The notes under the pieces were generated by a model. It searched no databases and was not told the origin of the DNA. It saw nothing but the letters and a program-made list of their open reading frames with translations. Both the position numbers and the translations under genes were made by a program. DNA of 39,361 bases from an uncultured Amylibacter sp. GTDB lineage: Bacteria; Pseudomonadota; Alphaproteobacteria; Rhodobacterales; Rhodobacteraceae. Position 1 is the first letter of the stretch. Each line of letters opens with the position of its first letter. The DNA is taken from NCBI GenBank assembly GCA_905182285.1, contig CAJJAY010000051.1:1-39361 (forward strand), in the 5' to 3' direction. Shown in pieces: positions 25,675 through 33,427 of the stretch.

Positions 25675-26489
25675 TGCCATCACAAAATAAAAATGGCTTA
25701 AAGGTTTGGCAAAAGCGCACAGCTCGCGAAAGTATATTCCATTGGGTTCTATGGCTAATTGGTATAATGATTTTTACCTACTGTTGGCAGCAAATTTCAA
25801 AATCAACAACTTGGTTTTTTGTTTGGGATGCACCACGTATAGCCACTGATCTTTGGACGCGTGCTACACCACCAAAATGGGAATATATCTCACAATTGGG
25901 TAAACCAATTTGGGATACTCTAAATATTGCTACATTAGGAACAATCTTTGCACTTATTATTGCTGTACCTGTAGCATTCTTGGCTGCTAGAAATACTACA
26001 CCGTCACGCTTTCTGATACGGCCGTTTGCACTGCTAATTATTGTTTCTACACGGTCCATAAATTCACTTATTTGGGCTCTTCTATTGATTGCGATAATTG
26101 GCCCTGGAGTATTTGCAGGAGTAATTGCAATAGCTATTCGCTCAATTGGGTTTTGTGCTAAATTGCTTTATGAGGCAATAGAGGAAATCGATGAAACACA
26201 AGTAGAAGCAATTACGGCAACTGGTGCTTCGCGATGGCAAGTAATGGTATATGGAATCGTTCCACAAATTTTGCCGGCATTCGCTGGTATTGCGGTTTTC
26301 CGTTGGGATATTAATATTCGAGAAAGCACAGTCCTAGGACTTGTTGGTGCTGGTGGTATTGGATTGCAACTCTCATCATCTCTAAATGTATTGGCCTGGC
26401 CACAAGTATCTCTGATTTTAATTGTTATTTTGATTGCAGTTGTTATTTCTGAGTGGGTATCCGCGAAAGTTCGTGGTGCTATTATTTAA
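25674..26489 (+). CDS. phnE2: Phosphonate-type ABC permease 2
   Basis: 271-residue PhnE paralogue with the coupling segment EAITATGASRWQVMVYGIVPQI and [15 protein letters not shown]. The two-permease arrangement is normal for alphaproteobacterial phn importers. The next gene, a HAD hydrolase, starts 28 bases downstream, which ties a phosphatase-family protein to the importer. Confidence 0.92.
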   Translation: MPSQNKNGLKVWQKRTARESIFHWVLWLIGIMIFTYCWQQISKSTTWFFVWDAPRIATDLWTRATPPKWEYISQLGKPIWDTLNIATLGTIFALIIAVPVAFLAARNTTPSRFLIRPFALLIIVSTRSINSLIWALLLIAIIGPGVFAGVIAIAIRSIGFCAKLLYEAIEEIDETQVEAITATGASRWQVMVYGIVPQILPAFAGIAVFRWDINIRESTVLGLVGAGGIGLQLSSSLNVLAWPQVSLILIVILIAVVISEWVSAKVRGAII

Positions 26490-26517
26490 AGAAAGCTAAT
26501 TAGAGTGAGGCCAAAAT

Positions 26518-27411
26518 TTGCAGTCAAATGAAGCTTTTTTAGCATATGAATCAGTACGCCATAGGTTACCTGCAACTTCTAAAATTGGTGAATGTCGTTA
26601 TTTGTTAAATTTAGAAGATCTAGTAGATGAAATTGATGTTTTTTTTCTTGATGCATTTGGTGTTCTCAATATTGGGGATTCAGCTATTAATGGCGTTCCA
26701 GAACGAATTTCTAAATTACAAAGTATTGGAAAAAAAATATTAATTGTTTCCAACGCAGGTGGTTTTCCTCATGAATTATTAATGAAGAAATATAAAAATT
26801 TAGGCTATAATTTTGCATCTGAAGACGTAATTACAAGTAGAAAAGCTTTATTAAAGGGTTTGACAAATTTGCCTTCAAAAAAATATGGCTTAATGGCTAC
26901 AAAAAGTCTTGGGCGTGCAGATTTAGAAAATATTGATGTAACTTATCTGTCTGAAAATATGACTGAATATGATAATTCAGAAGCTTTTCTCTTATTGGGG
27001 AGTGCTGTTTGGACTGAAGTACGTCAAGAAATGTTATTAGATTCTTTAAGACGTAATTCCCGTCCTATTTATGTTGGCAATCCTGACATCATTGCGCCTC
27101 GTGAAGAAGGCTTCTCTGTAGAGCCAGGAAGTTTTGCTCATAGAATTGCTGACTCCACGGGTATTTCCCCTGAGTTTTTTGGTAAACCATTTAAAAATAT
27201 CTTTGACTTGGCATTTAAACGACTTGGAGATTATAATCCTGAAAGAACAGTAATGGTCGGTGATAGTTTGCATACAGATATTCTTGGAGGTCAAACAGCT
27301 GGATTGAAAACAGCATTAATTTCTGGGCATGGATTTTTCTCTGGCCAAAATGTAGACGGGCCAATTGCTTCTTCAGGTATTGTACCAGATTTTATATTAA
27401 AAGACCCTTAG
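26518..27411 (+). CDS. NagD-like HAD hydrolase (class IIA), copy 2
   Basis: 297-residue paralogue of the protein at 21215-22108, sharing FxxDAFGVLN, ITSRxALLxGL, GNxDxxAPRxxGFSxEPG, FFGKPF and GDSLHTDI. Asp45 is the predicted nucleophile; the second motif I position is Phe47 instead of Asp. I take the TTG at 26518 as start: GAGTGAGG lies 7-8 bases before it and no in-frame ATG is near. It sits between phnE2 and the glutamine-synthetase-like gene, so it probably acts on the imported phosphorylated compound or its product. Phosphatase activity is likely, but the altered motif means it should be treated as unproven. Confidence 0.85.
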   Translation: MQSNEAFLAYESVRHRLPATSKIGECRYLLNLEDLVDEIDVFFLDAFGVLNIGDSAINGVPERISKLQSIGKKILIVSNAGGFPHELLMKKYKNLGYNFASEDVITSRKALLKGLTNLPSKKYGLMATKSLGRADLENIDVTYLSENMTEYDNSEAFLLLGSAVWTEVRQEMLLDSLRRNSRPIYVGNPDIIAPREEGFSVEPGSFAHRIADSTGISPEFFGKPFKNIFDLAFKRLGDYNPERTVMVGDSLHTDILGGQTAGLKTALISGHGFFSGQNVDGPIASSGIVPDFILKDP

Positions 27412-27465
27412 AGTATAAAATCCAAAATTTTTTTAATTTTTTACTCATTTGAAAGATAAATAAAA

Positions 27466-28830
27466 ATGCCAAATTCGTTAACATTCGATGAATTAAAAAC
27501 ATTAGTAAAAAAAGGTTCTGTAGATACTGTACTTGTATGTTTTGTTGATATGCAGGGTCGTTTAATGGGTAAACGATTTCATGGCGTTAATTTTATAGAT
27601 TTCTCATATAATGAAACCCACTGTTGTAATTATTTATTAGCCACTGATCTTGAAATGGCAACACCTGATGGGTACGCATCTACAAGTTGGGAAACAGGTT
27701 ATGGCGATTATGTTATGAAGCCTGATTTAAGCACAATTCGTCCATTGCCTTGGTTGGAAGGGACGGTAATGGTTTTATGCGATATTTTAGATCACAATAC
27801 TCATGAACCAATATCACATTCACCGCGAGCGATTTTAAAAAATCAAATAAAACGTTTAAAGGCAATGGGTATTGAAGCTAAAATGGCTACAGAATTAGAA
27901 TTCTTTTTGTTTGAAAAAAGCTTCGAACAAATTAGAAAAGACGGTTTCCAAAACTTACAACCTATTAGTGGGTACAATGAAGATTATCATATTTTCCAAA
28001 CCACTAAAGAGGAAAGCATAATGCGCCCAATTCGGAATCATCTTTTTGATGCTGGTTTACCTATAGAAAATTCAAAAGGAGAGGCTGAAGCTGGTCAAGA
28101 GGAATTAAATATTCGTTATTCACCAGCACTTGATTGTGCAGATTATCATACGATAGCTAAGCATGCCATTAAAGAAATTTCATGGCAGCAGGGTCATGCA
28201 GTATCTTTTCTTCCTAAATGGCATAAAGATAGAGTTGGATCTTCTAGTCATGTTCATCAATCTCTATGGAAAGATGATGAATCTATATTTTATGATAAAT
28301 TGAAGCCTCATGGCATGTCTGATTTAATGAAACATTATATGGCAGGCTTAATAAAATATGCGCCTGAATACACTTATTTTTTAGCTCCTTATGTAAACAG
28401 TTATAAACGTTTCTCAAAAGGTACATTTGCTCCAACAAAGACTGTATGGTCAATTGATAACAGAACAGCTGGATTCCGGTTATGTGGTGAAAACACTGTT
28501 GGTGTTAGAGTGGAATGTAGGATCGGTGGCTCAGATTTAAATCCATATTTGGCTCAATCAGTTATGTTAGCAGCTGGTATAAAGGGAATTGAAGAAAACT
28601 TAGTACTTTCTTCTGCTACAACTGGTGACATTTATGAAGATTCAAAAGCTGCAGACATTCCTCAATCCTTGAGGCTAGCAACTGAAAATCTAAGAAATTC
28701 TGATTTTTTACGAGAGGCATTAGGTGACGATGTAGTTGACCACTACACACGTGCTGCTGAATGGGAGCAAGAAGAATTTGATCGTGTGATTACTGATTGG
28801 GAAATCGCACGAGGCTTTGAAAGGGCATAA
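27466..28830 (+). CDS. Glutamine-synthetase-like gamma-glutamyl-amine ligase
   Basis: 454-residue member of the glutamine synthetase superfamily, on the PuuA/GlnA3/GlnA4 side rather than the biosynthetic GlnA. Active-site elements are present: TELEFFLF (Glu143, Glu145), EAEAGQEELN (about 206-215), GSSSHVHQSL (His262, His264), the NSYKR loop, and WSIDNRTAGFR with RIGGSDLNPYLA. The adenylylation Tyr segment of GlnA is not seen. Members of this group ligate glutamate to amines such as putrescine, ethanolamine or isopropylamine using ATP. It is followed 5 bases later by an aldehyde dehydrogenase and then an iron alcohol dehydrogenase, the enzyme set expected for gamma-glutamylated amino-alcohol oxidation. 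The actual amine is inferred, not shown. Confidence 0.85.
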   Translation: MPNSLTFDELKTLVKKGSVDTVLVCFVDMQGRLMGKRFHGVNFIDFSYNETHCCNYLLATDLEMATPDGYASTSWETGYGDYVMKPDLSTIRPLPWLEGTVMVLCDILDHNTHEPISHSPRAILKNQIKRLKAMGIEAKMATELEFFLFEKSFEQIRKDGFQNLQPISGYNEDYHIFQTTKEESIMRPIRNHLFDAGLPIENSKGEAEAGQEELNIRYSPALDCADYHTIAKHAIKEISWQQGHAVSFLPKWHKDRVGSSSHVHQSLWKDDESIFYDKLKPHGMSDLMKHYMAGLIKYAPEYTYFLAPYVNSYKRFSKGTFAPTKTVWSIDNRTAGFRLCGENTVGVRVECRIGGSDLNPYLAQSVMLAAGIKGIEENLVLSSATTGDIYEDSKAADIPQSLRLATENLRNSDFLREALGDDVVDHYTRAAEWEQEEFDRVITDWEIARGFERA

Positions 28831-28835
28831 GGTTA

Positions 28836-30212
28836 ATGATGATCAAGTGTATTTCGCCAATTGATGGTTCTGTCTATGCTGAACGCAAAGTTTTGACAGA
28901 TATGGAAGCTAATGTTGCAGTTGAACGTGCGAAATTAGCACAAAAAAAATGGGCACTTCTTTCATTGTCTGAAAGAATAAAGCTCGTTGAATCTGGTGTT
29001 GAAGCTGTTGGTGCAATGAACGAAGAAATTGTTCCAGAAATTGCTTGGCAAATGGGTCGACCAGTTAGGTATGGTGGTGAATTTGGTGGCTTTAAAGAGC
29101 GCGCAGATTATATGGCTAAAATAGCAAAAGAAGCACTTGCTCCAATTGTAGTTGAAAATAGTGACAATTTCCGGCGAGTTATAAAGCGCGTTCCGCATGG
29201 AACAATATTGGTAATAGCGCCTTGGAATTACCCTTATATGACTGCAATTAATACTGTCGCACCAGCATTAATTGCAGGTAATTCAGTGTTGTTAAAGCAT
29301 TCCTCGCAAACCATACTAGTTGGTGAGCGATTAGCTGAGGCTTTTCATTCAGTAGGTATTCCAAAAGATGTGTTTCAAAATGTATTTTTTGACCATAAGA
29401 CAACATTAAATTTGATTAAAAAAAAGGCATTCGGTTTTGTAAATTTCACTGGTTCTGTTAATGGGGGAAAGGCAATAGAAAACGCAGCGGCGGGGTCTTT
29501 TACAGGAATAGGGCTTGAACTTGGTGGTAAAGATCCGGGATATGTTATGGAGGATGCGGATTTAGATTCTGCTGTTGATACATTAATTGATGGTGCAATG
29601 TTTAATTCAGGTCAATGTTGCTGTGGTATTGAACGTATATATGTACATGAAAGTCTTTTTGATAAATTTATTGATAAGGCAGTTAAGATTGTAAATGGAT
29701 ATATATTAGGCAACCCATTAGATAATCAAACAACTCTTGGACCAATGGCGCATGTTCGTTTTGCAGATGAGGTGCGATTGCAAATTTCAGAAGCAGTTGC
29801 AGATGGTGCTATAAGGCATATTGAAAGATCAAATTTTCCAAAAGATGGTGGTGCTTACTTGATGCCACAAATTTTATCAAATGTTTCACATCAAATGCGA
29901 ATAATGCGTGAAGAAAGCTTTGGACCAGTCGTAGGTATAATGTCAGTTAAAGATGATACTGAAGCAATTAAGTTGATGAATGATAGTAATTTTGGATTAA
30001 CTGCTTCGCTTTGGACAAAGGATCTTAATCGAGCTGAAGTGATTGCTGATCAAATTGAAACTGGTACTGTATTCATGAATAGAGCAGACTACCTTGATCC
30101 AGGACTTTGTTGGACTGGATGTAAAGACACGGGGCGAGGTGGTGGGCTTTCAATTATTGGTTATCATAATCTTACACGGCCTAAATCATACCATTTAAAG
30201 AAAGTTAATTAG
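28836..30212 (+). CDS. NAD(P)-dependent aldehyde dehydrogenase
   Basis: 458-residue ALDH-superfamily enzyme. The Rossmann-type segment VIAPWNYPY (about residues 126-134), FTGSVNGGK, the general-base Glu in LELGGKDPGYV (Glu228) and the catalytic Cys in FNSGQCCCGIER (Cys262 by alignment) are present, as are the late EESFGPV and NDSNFGLTAS. It would oxidise an aldehyde to the acid. Two ATGs stand together at the start; GAAAGGGCATAAGG covers the ribosome site inside the preceding gene's end. It is tightly packed between the ligase and the alcohol dehydrogenase, so the three are surely cotranscribed and probably sequential. Confidence 0.92.
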   Translation: MMIKCISPIDGSVYAERKVLTDMEANVAVERAKLAQKKWALLSLSERIKLVESGVEAVGAMNEEIVPEIAWQMGRPVRYGGEFGGFKERADYMAKIAKEALAPIVVENSDNFRRVIKRVPHGTILVIAPWNYPYMTAINTVAPALIAGNSVLLKHSSQTILVGERLAEAFHSVGIPKDVFQNVFFDHKTTLNLIKKKAFGFVNFTGSVNGGKAIENAAAGSFTGIGLELGGKDPGYVMEDADLDSAVDTLIDGAMFNSGQCCCGIERIYVHESLFDKFIDKAVKIVNGYILGNPLDNQTTLGPMAHVRFADEVRLQISEAVADGAIRHIERSNFPKDGGAYLMPQILSNVSHQMRIMREESFGPVVGIMSVKDDTEAIKLMNDSNFGLTASLWTKDLNRAEVIADQIETGTVFMNRADYLDPGLCWTGCKDTGRGGGLSIIGYHNLTRPKSYHLKKVN

Positions 30213-30214
30213 AC

Positions 30215-31360
30215 ATGACTATAATAGCGAACTGGTCTTATCCCACATCAATTCGATTTGGTGCTGGGCGTATATCTGAAATAGCGGATGCTTGTGAGGT
30301 GGCTGGAATAAAAAATCCACTTTTGATAACTGATCGTGGTTTGGCTGACATGGATATAACAAAAAAAACATTAGATTTGTTAGAGTCTGCAGGTCTTGGC
30401 CGTAATATTTTTTCAGATGTAGATCCAAACCCCAATCAAAGAAACGCTGAAAATGGTGTGAAAGCGTATCTAGATGGTGGCCATGATGGTGTTATTGCTT
30501 TTGGTGGTGGATCTGGCCTAGATTTGGGTAAGTTAGTTGCATTCTTAGCTGGTCAAACAAGGCCATTATGGGATTTTGAAGATATTGGAGATTGGTGGAC
30601 TAGGGCTGATGCAGACGCCATTGCCCCAATTGTGGCAGTTCCAACTACTGCTGGAACAGGTTCTGAAGTTGGGAGAGCTTCAGTGATAACAAACTCAGAT
30701 ACTCAAGAGAAAAAAATTATTTTTCACCCAAAGTTCTTACCAAGTGTAGTTATTTGTGATCCTGAACTTACTGTTGGAATGCCATCATTTATAACTGCAG
30801 GTACTGGTCTAGATGCGTTTGCTCATTGTGTGGAAGCGTATTGTTCGCCACATTATCATCCAATGTCACAAGGAATGGCTTTGGAGGGAATGCGACTTGT
30901 AAAAAAATATTTACCAATTGCTTATTCTGATGGAGCTAATATTGAAGCTCGTTCAAATATGATGTCTTCGGCCATAATGGGTGCGACTGCGTTTCAAAAA
31001 GGCCTTGGAGCAATTCATGCCTTGTCTCATCCAATTGGGGCCATCTACCATACACATCATGGTACGACTAATGCTGTTTGCATGCCAGCTGTTCTGCAAT
31101 TTAATAAACCCGCCATAAAAGATTTAATTGAAGATGCTAGTAATTATTTATCCATAAATGGTGGATTTGATGGGTTCTGTTCTTTTGTTGATGACCTTAA
31201 CCAATCATTAAATATCCCTAAAAAGCTTTCTGGCCTTGGGATAGATAATCCAGATATTGAACGTATTGTTTCTGGCGCATTGAAGGATCCAAGTACTGGG
31301 GGTAACCCGATAAAGATGACACCTGAAAATACAAGAGAACTTTTGTCTGATATCATTTAA
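30215..31360 (+). CDS. Iron-containing (group III) alcohol dehydrogenase
   Basis: 381-residue Fe-ADH. The nucleotide-binding GGGSGLDLGK (about residues 97-106), VPTTAGTGSE, and the metal ligands Asp200, His204 (LDAFAHCVEAY), His268 (AIHALSHPIG) and His282 (HTHHG) are complete and spaced as in the family. It would oxidise an alcohol to the aldehyde for the ALDH encoded 2 bases upstream. It ends the operon; a convergent gene ends 11 bases downstream. Members act on many alcohols, and in ethanolamine gamma-glutamylation pathways an alcohol dehydrogenase acts on the glutamyl-amide. Confidence 0.92.
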   Translation: MTIIANWSYPTSIRFGAGRISEIADACEVAGIKNPLLITDRGLADMDITKKTLDLLESAGLGRNIFSDVDPNPNQRNAENGVKAYLDGGHDGVIAFGGGSGLDLGKLVAFLAGQTRPLWDFEDIGDWWTRADADAIAPIVAVPTTAGTGSEVGRASVITNSDTQEKKIIFHPKFLPSVVICDPELTVGMPSFITAGTGLDAFAHCVEAYCSPHYHPMSQGMALEGMRLVKKYLPIAYSDGANIEARSNMMSSAIMGATAFQKGLGAIHALSHPIGAIYHTHHGTTNAVCMPAVLQFNKPAIKDLIEDASNYLSINGGFDGFCSFVDDLNQSLNIPKKLSGLGIDNPDIERIVSGALKDPSTGGNPIKMTPENTRELLSDII

Positions 31361-31379
31361 ACAGCTTTGATTTAAACAG
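31355..31379. repeat. Short direct repeat over two convergent stop codons
   Basis: ATTTAAACAG occurs at 31355-31364 and 31370-31379. The first copy holds the stop of the alcohol dehydrogenase gene and the second the stop of the convergent secreted-protein gene. Probably a small local duplication; no stem able to terminate is visible. Confidence 0.6.
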
Positions 31380-32010
31380 GCTTTCCAAATACAATAAGAA
31401 CTGCATATTTTTTCCTCTTACAGCCTTCAACTGGAGGGGGGTCTTCACCAGGCTTTAATGGAAAGGCCGCTATGTCAGCATCTATTGGAGAGCATGTTCC
31501 AGAGGCATTTTCAGGTGTATAGCGAGTAGATCTGCAAGGCCCATGTGTTACATTTGCTATAGTTTTATTATCTGAAAGTGACCATGTTTGTTCACCATTT
31601 ATATTTGGTGGGTCTATAGTTAATAAGGATATATGTTCTTCGCCATTGGTAACATAATACTTACCTGCTGGCATTGGAAACTCTGGGGCTTTCATAATTA
31701 GTCCATTCTCGTCTAGCCACCAATCATCAATATTAAATCTCCAACCTGCTGGAGCCATATTTCCAGCTTTTTGTAAAAGTTTATAAAATCGCAACCAAAC
31801 CCCTATTGGGCCAGGATCAACACGCCATAAGCCCCAAGTTTCCGCACCACTTCCTGATTTAGCATCACTTGGTGCTAATGCTGCAATATATTGCGTCCTA
31901 ATTCTTCGGTACTTAGTTTGAGCGCTAACTGGATTAACTGCACTGACTAATAAAAGGCTAGAAAATAATGCCATCCATTTGCGTCTTGTTATAAGTGATT
32001 TATGTTTCAT
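31372..32010 (-). CDS. Secreted hypothetical protein with Tat-like signal
   Basis: 212-residue protein with an N-terminal export signal: TRRKWM followed by a hydrophobic run ending VNPVSA. The twin arginine suggests Tat export, though a Sec signal is possible. The mature part has no domain I can name; notable are ETWGLWRVDPGPIGVWL, AGWRFNIDDWWLDENGL, and four Cys (in GPCRST, GTCSP and GCKRKK, plus nearby positions as read). Because Trp- and Cys-rich small exported proteins are diverse, no function is assigned. It lies between the alcohol dehydrogenase and the LacI gene and follows the LacI gene by 74 bases on the same strand. Confidence 0.75.
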   Translation of the reverse strand: MKHKSLITRRKWMALFSSLLLVSAVNPVSAQTKYRRIRTQYIAALAPSDAKSGSGAETWGLWRVDPGPIGVWLRFYKLLQKAGNMAPAGWRFNIDDWWLDENGLIMKAPEFPMPAGKYYVTNGEEHISLLTIDPPNINGEQTWSLSDNKTIANVTHGPCRSTRYTPENASGTCSPIDADIAAFPLKPGEDPPPVEGCKRKKYAVLIVFGKPV

Positions 32011-32084
32011 TTATATATCTCATTAATTGAATAGTATAATATATATATGTCAATTTTTAGATTTGGAAATATATTCCTTATTTT

Positions 32085-33128
32085 TTAAGAAATAGGTCTG
32101 AAGCGCTTTGTAGATAATCCAATAGTTAGTTCGGCCTCTAATAATATACCTTGCGTCTCTTGAGTAGGGTTTTTAATGCTTTCAATTAAAAGGTTCGCAG
32201 TTTTGTAGCCTGCTTCTCGAACAGATGATTTTGTCGATGTGAATAATGGAATTTCCCCATCTTCACGAAAATAAGATAAATCATCATCAAATGTAAGAAT
32301 GGAAATATCTTGACCTATTTTTAGATTTTTTTCTTCCAATGCGCGCCTTATTCCCATTGCAATAATTCTTGATGAGGATAAGATTGCTGATGGAGGATTT
32401 TCCATTTCAAATAATTTAAATGTACTTTTATAGCCATATGGTTCTGTCATTTCACCATTAAAGATTTTAGCTTCATCTATGTTTATAATGTTTTCAGATA
32501 ATGCGCGCCTATACCCAGATGCTCTTCGTATAGCAAAATCCATATCAGCGACGCCATTTATTAAGCCAATTGATTTGTGACCTAAGTCAATTAAAAACTC
32601 AGTAGCTCTAAAGAACGCACTTTCATTATTTACATCTACCCAATTGTAACTCTCCTTTACTCCACTTGATCGGCCATGGACAACATAGGGAAGTTGAAGC
32701 TCATTAAGCATAGTAATCCGGTTGTCATTAATTTTGGGTGCATGGAGCACTACACCGTCAACTGCTGATCTTGCAGCTAAATCTCTGTAAGTTTCATGTT
32801 CGTCTTCATCATTTACTGTTGAAAGAAGTAAATCATAATTACTTTCATTATATCTTCTACTAGCACCAGAAATAAAATCAGAAAAAATTGGATTAACTAA
32901 TTCATGTTCTTTTGATGTTGTCATAATATGAGCTATAGTCATTGTTCGACCTGATGCTAATCGTTTTGCTCGTGAGTTGGGCAAATAATTGTATTTTTTT
33001 GCAGCGAGTTGAGCGCGTATGCGAGTTTTTTCGCTCACCTCTGGAAATCCATTCAAGGCTCTACTCACAGTCGTTTGTGAAAGGCCTAATATTATTGATA
33101 ATTTTTTAAGATCAGTTGTATTTTTCAA
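32085..33128 (-). CDS. aglR: LacI-family repressor of the agl operon
   Basis: 347-residue LacI/GalR regulator. The N-terminal helix-turn-helix (LKKLSIILGLSQTTVSRALNG) and hinge (PNSRAKRLASG) are clear, followed by a periplasmic-binding-like sensor domain (from about residue 60) with DGVVLH, GHKSIGLING and ILTFDDD. The only usable start is TTG at 33128: an in-frame stop lies about 35 bases upstream, no in-frame ATG is present, and no Shine-Dalgarno is evident. The start overlaps a half-operator GCGCTTTGAA, suggesting autoregulation. It is divergent from aglE, so it very probably represses aglEFGAK and is released by an alpha-glucoside or a derivative. Confidence 0.9.
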   Translation of the reverse strand: MKNTTDLKKLSIILGLSQTTVSRALNGFPEVSEKTRIRAQLAAKKYNYLPNSRAKRLASGRTMTIAHIMTTSKEHELVNPIFSDFISGASRRYNESNYDLLLSTVNDEDEHETYRDLAARSAVDGVVLHAPKINDNRITMLNELQLPYVVHGRSSGVKESYNWVDVNNESAFFRATEFLIDLGHKSIGLINGVADMDFAIRRASGYRRALSENIINIDEAKIFNGEMTEPYGYKSTFKLFEMENPPSAILSSSRIIAMGIRRALEEKNLKIGQDISILTFDDDLSYFREDGEIPLFTSTKSSVREAGYKTANLLIESIKNPTQETQGILLEAELTIGLSTKRFRPIS

Positions 33129-33139
33129 AGCGCTACCAA
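33122..33139. promoter_or_regulatory. Degenerate LacI-type operator over aglR start
   Basis: TTCAAAGCGC on the plus strand matches one half of the perfect palindrome at 33271-33288; the other half (TACCAA) is degenerate. Its centre is 148 bases from the centre of the main site, close to 14 helical turns, which would allow looping. It covers the repressor TTG start. Confidence 0.5.
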
Positions 33140-33232
33140 TTTTTTTATAAGATAATAAATATCATTTATTTAATCATAGACCAATATACTTGTAAATATA
33201 ATAGGTTATTTAACTTTTTTTAAATGAATCTA

Positions 33233-33261
33233 TTGACTCATTTTTTAATAAGTGTTTATTT
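33233..33261 (+). promoter_or_regulatory. Candidate agl promoter
   Basis: TTGACT (33233-33238), 17-base spacer, and TTATTT (33256-33261). The -10 is poor, but the perfect palindrome at 33271-33288 would then cover the first transcribed bases, as expected of a repressor site. The rest of this 299-base gap shows no gene. Confidence 0.3.
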
Positions 33262-33270
33262 CAGTGAATA

Positions 33271-33288
33271 ATTCAAAGCGCTTTGAAT
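33271..33288. promoter_or_regulatory. aglO: LacI-family operator before aglE
   Basis: Perfect 18-base palindrome ATTCAAAGCGCTTTGAAT with a central GCGC as in many LacI-family sites. It lies in the divergent gap between the LacI gene and aglE, about 140 bases before aglE. The gene symbol is only a label for this operator. Confidence 0.75.
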
Positions 33289-33427
33289 GTTTTATTAAGA
33301 ATAAATATACACTTGAATATATATATAAAGTATTGCTTAATGCGCCTTCGTAATATGAATTATCGAAAGAAAACACAGTTTAGGATTGTTTTCTGGGATT
33401 TTAAATAAAACTTTTGGGAGGTACTAT

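Noticed and set aside
21215-27411. HAD proteins as phosphonoacetaldehyde hydrolase (PhnX)
   Set aside because: None has the DxAGT motif I of PhnX, and no PhnW transaminase gene is near, so a 2-aminoethylphosphonate PhnWX route is not supported.
32099-32110. AAGCGCTT palindrome like the agl operator inside aglR
   Set aside because: It is inside the coding sequence for the C-terminal Lys-Arg-Phe, lacks the outer bases of the perfect site, and can be explained by codons.
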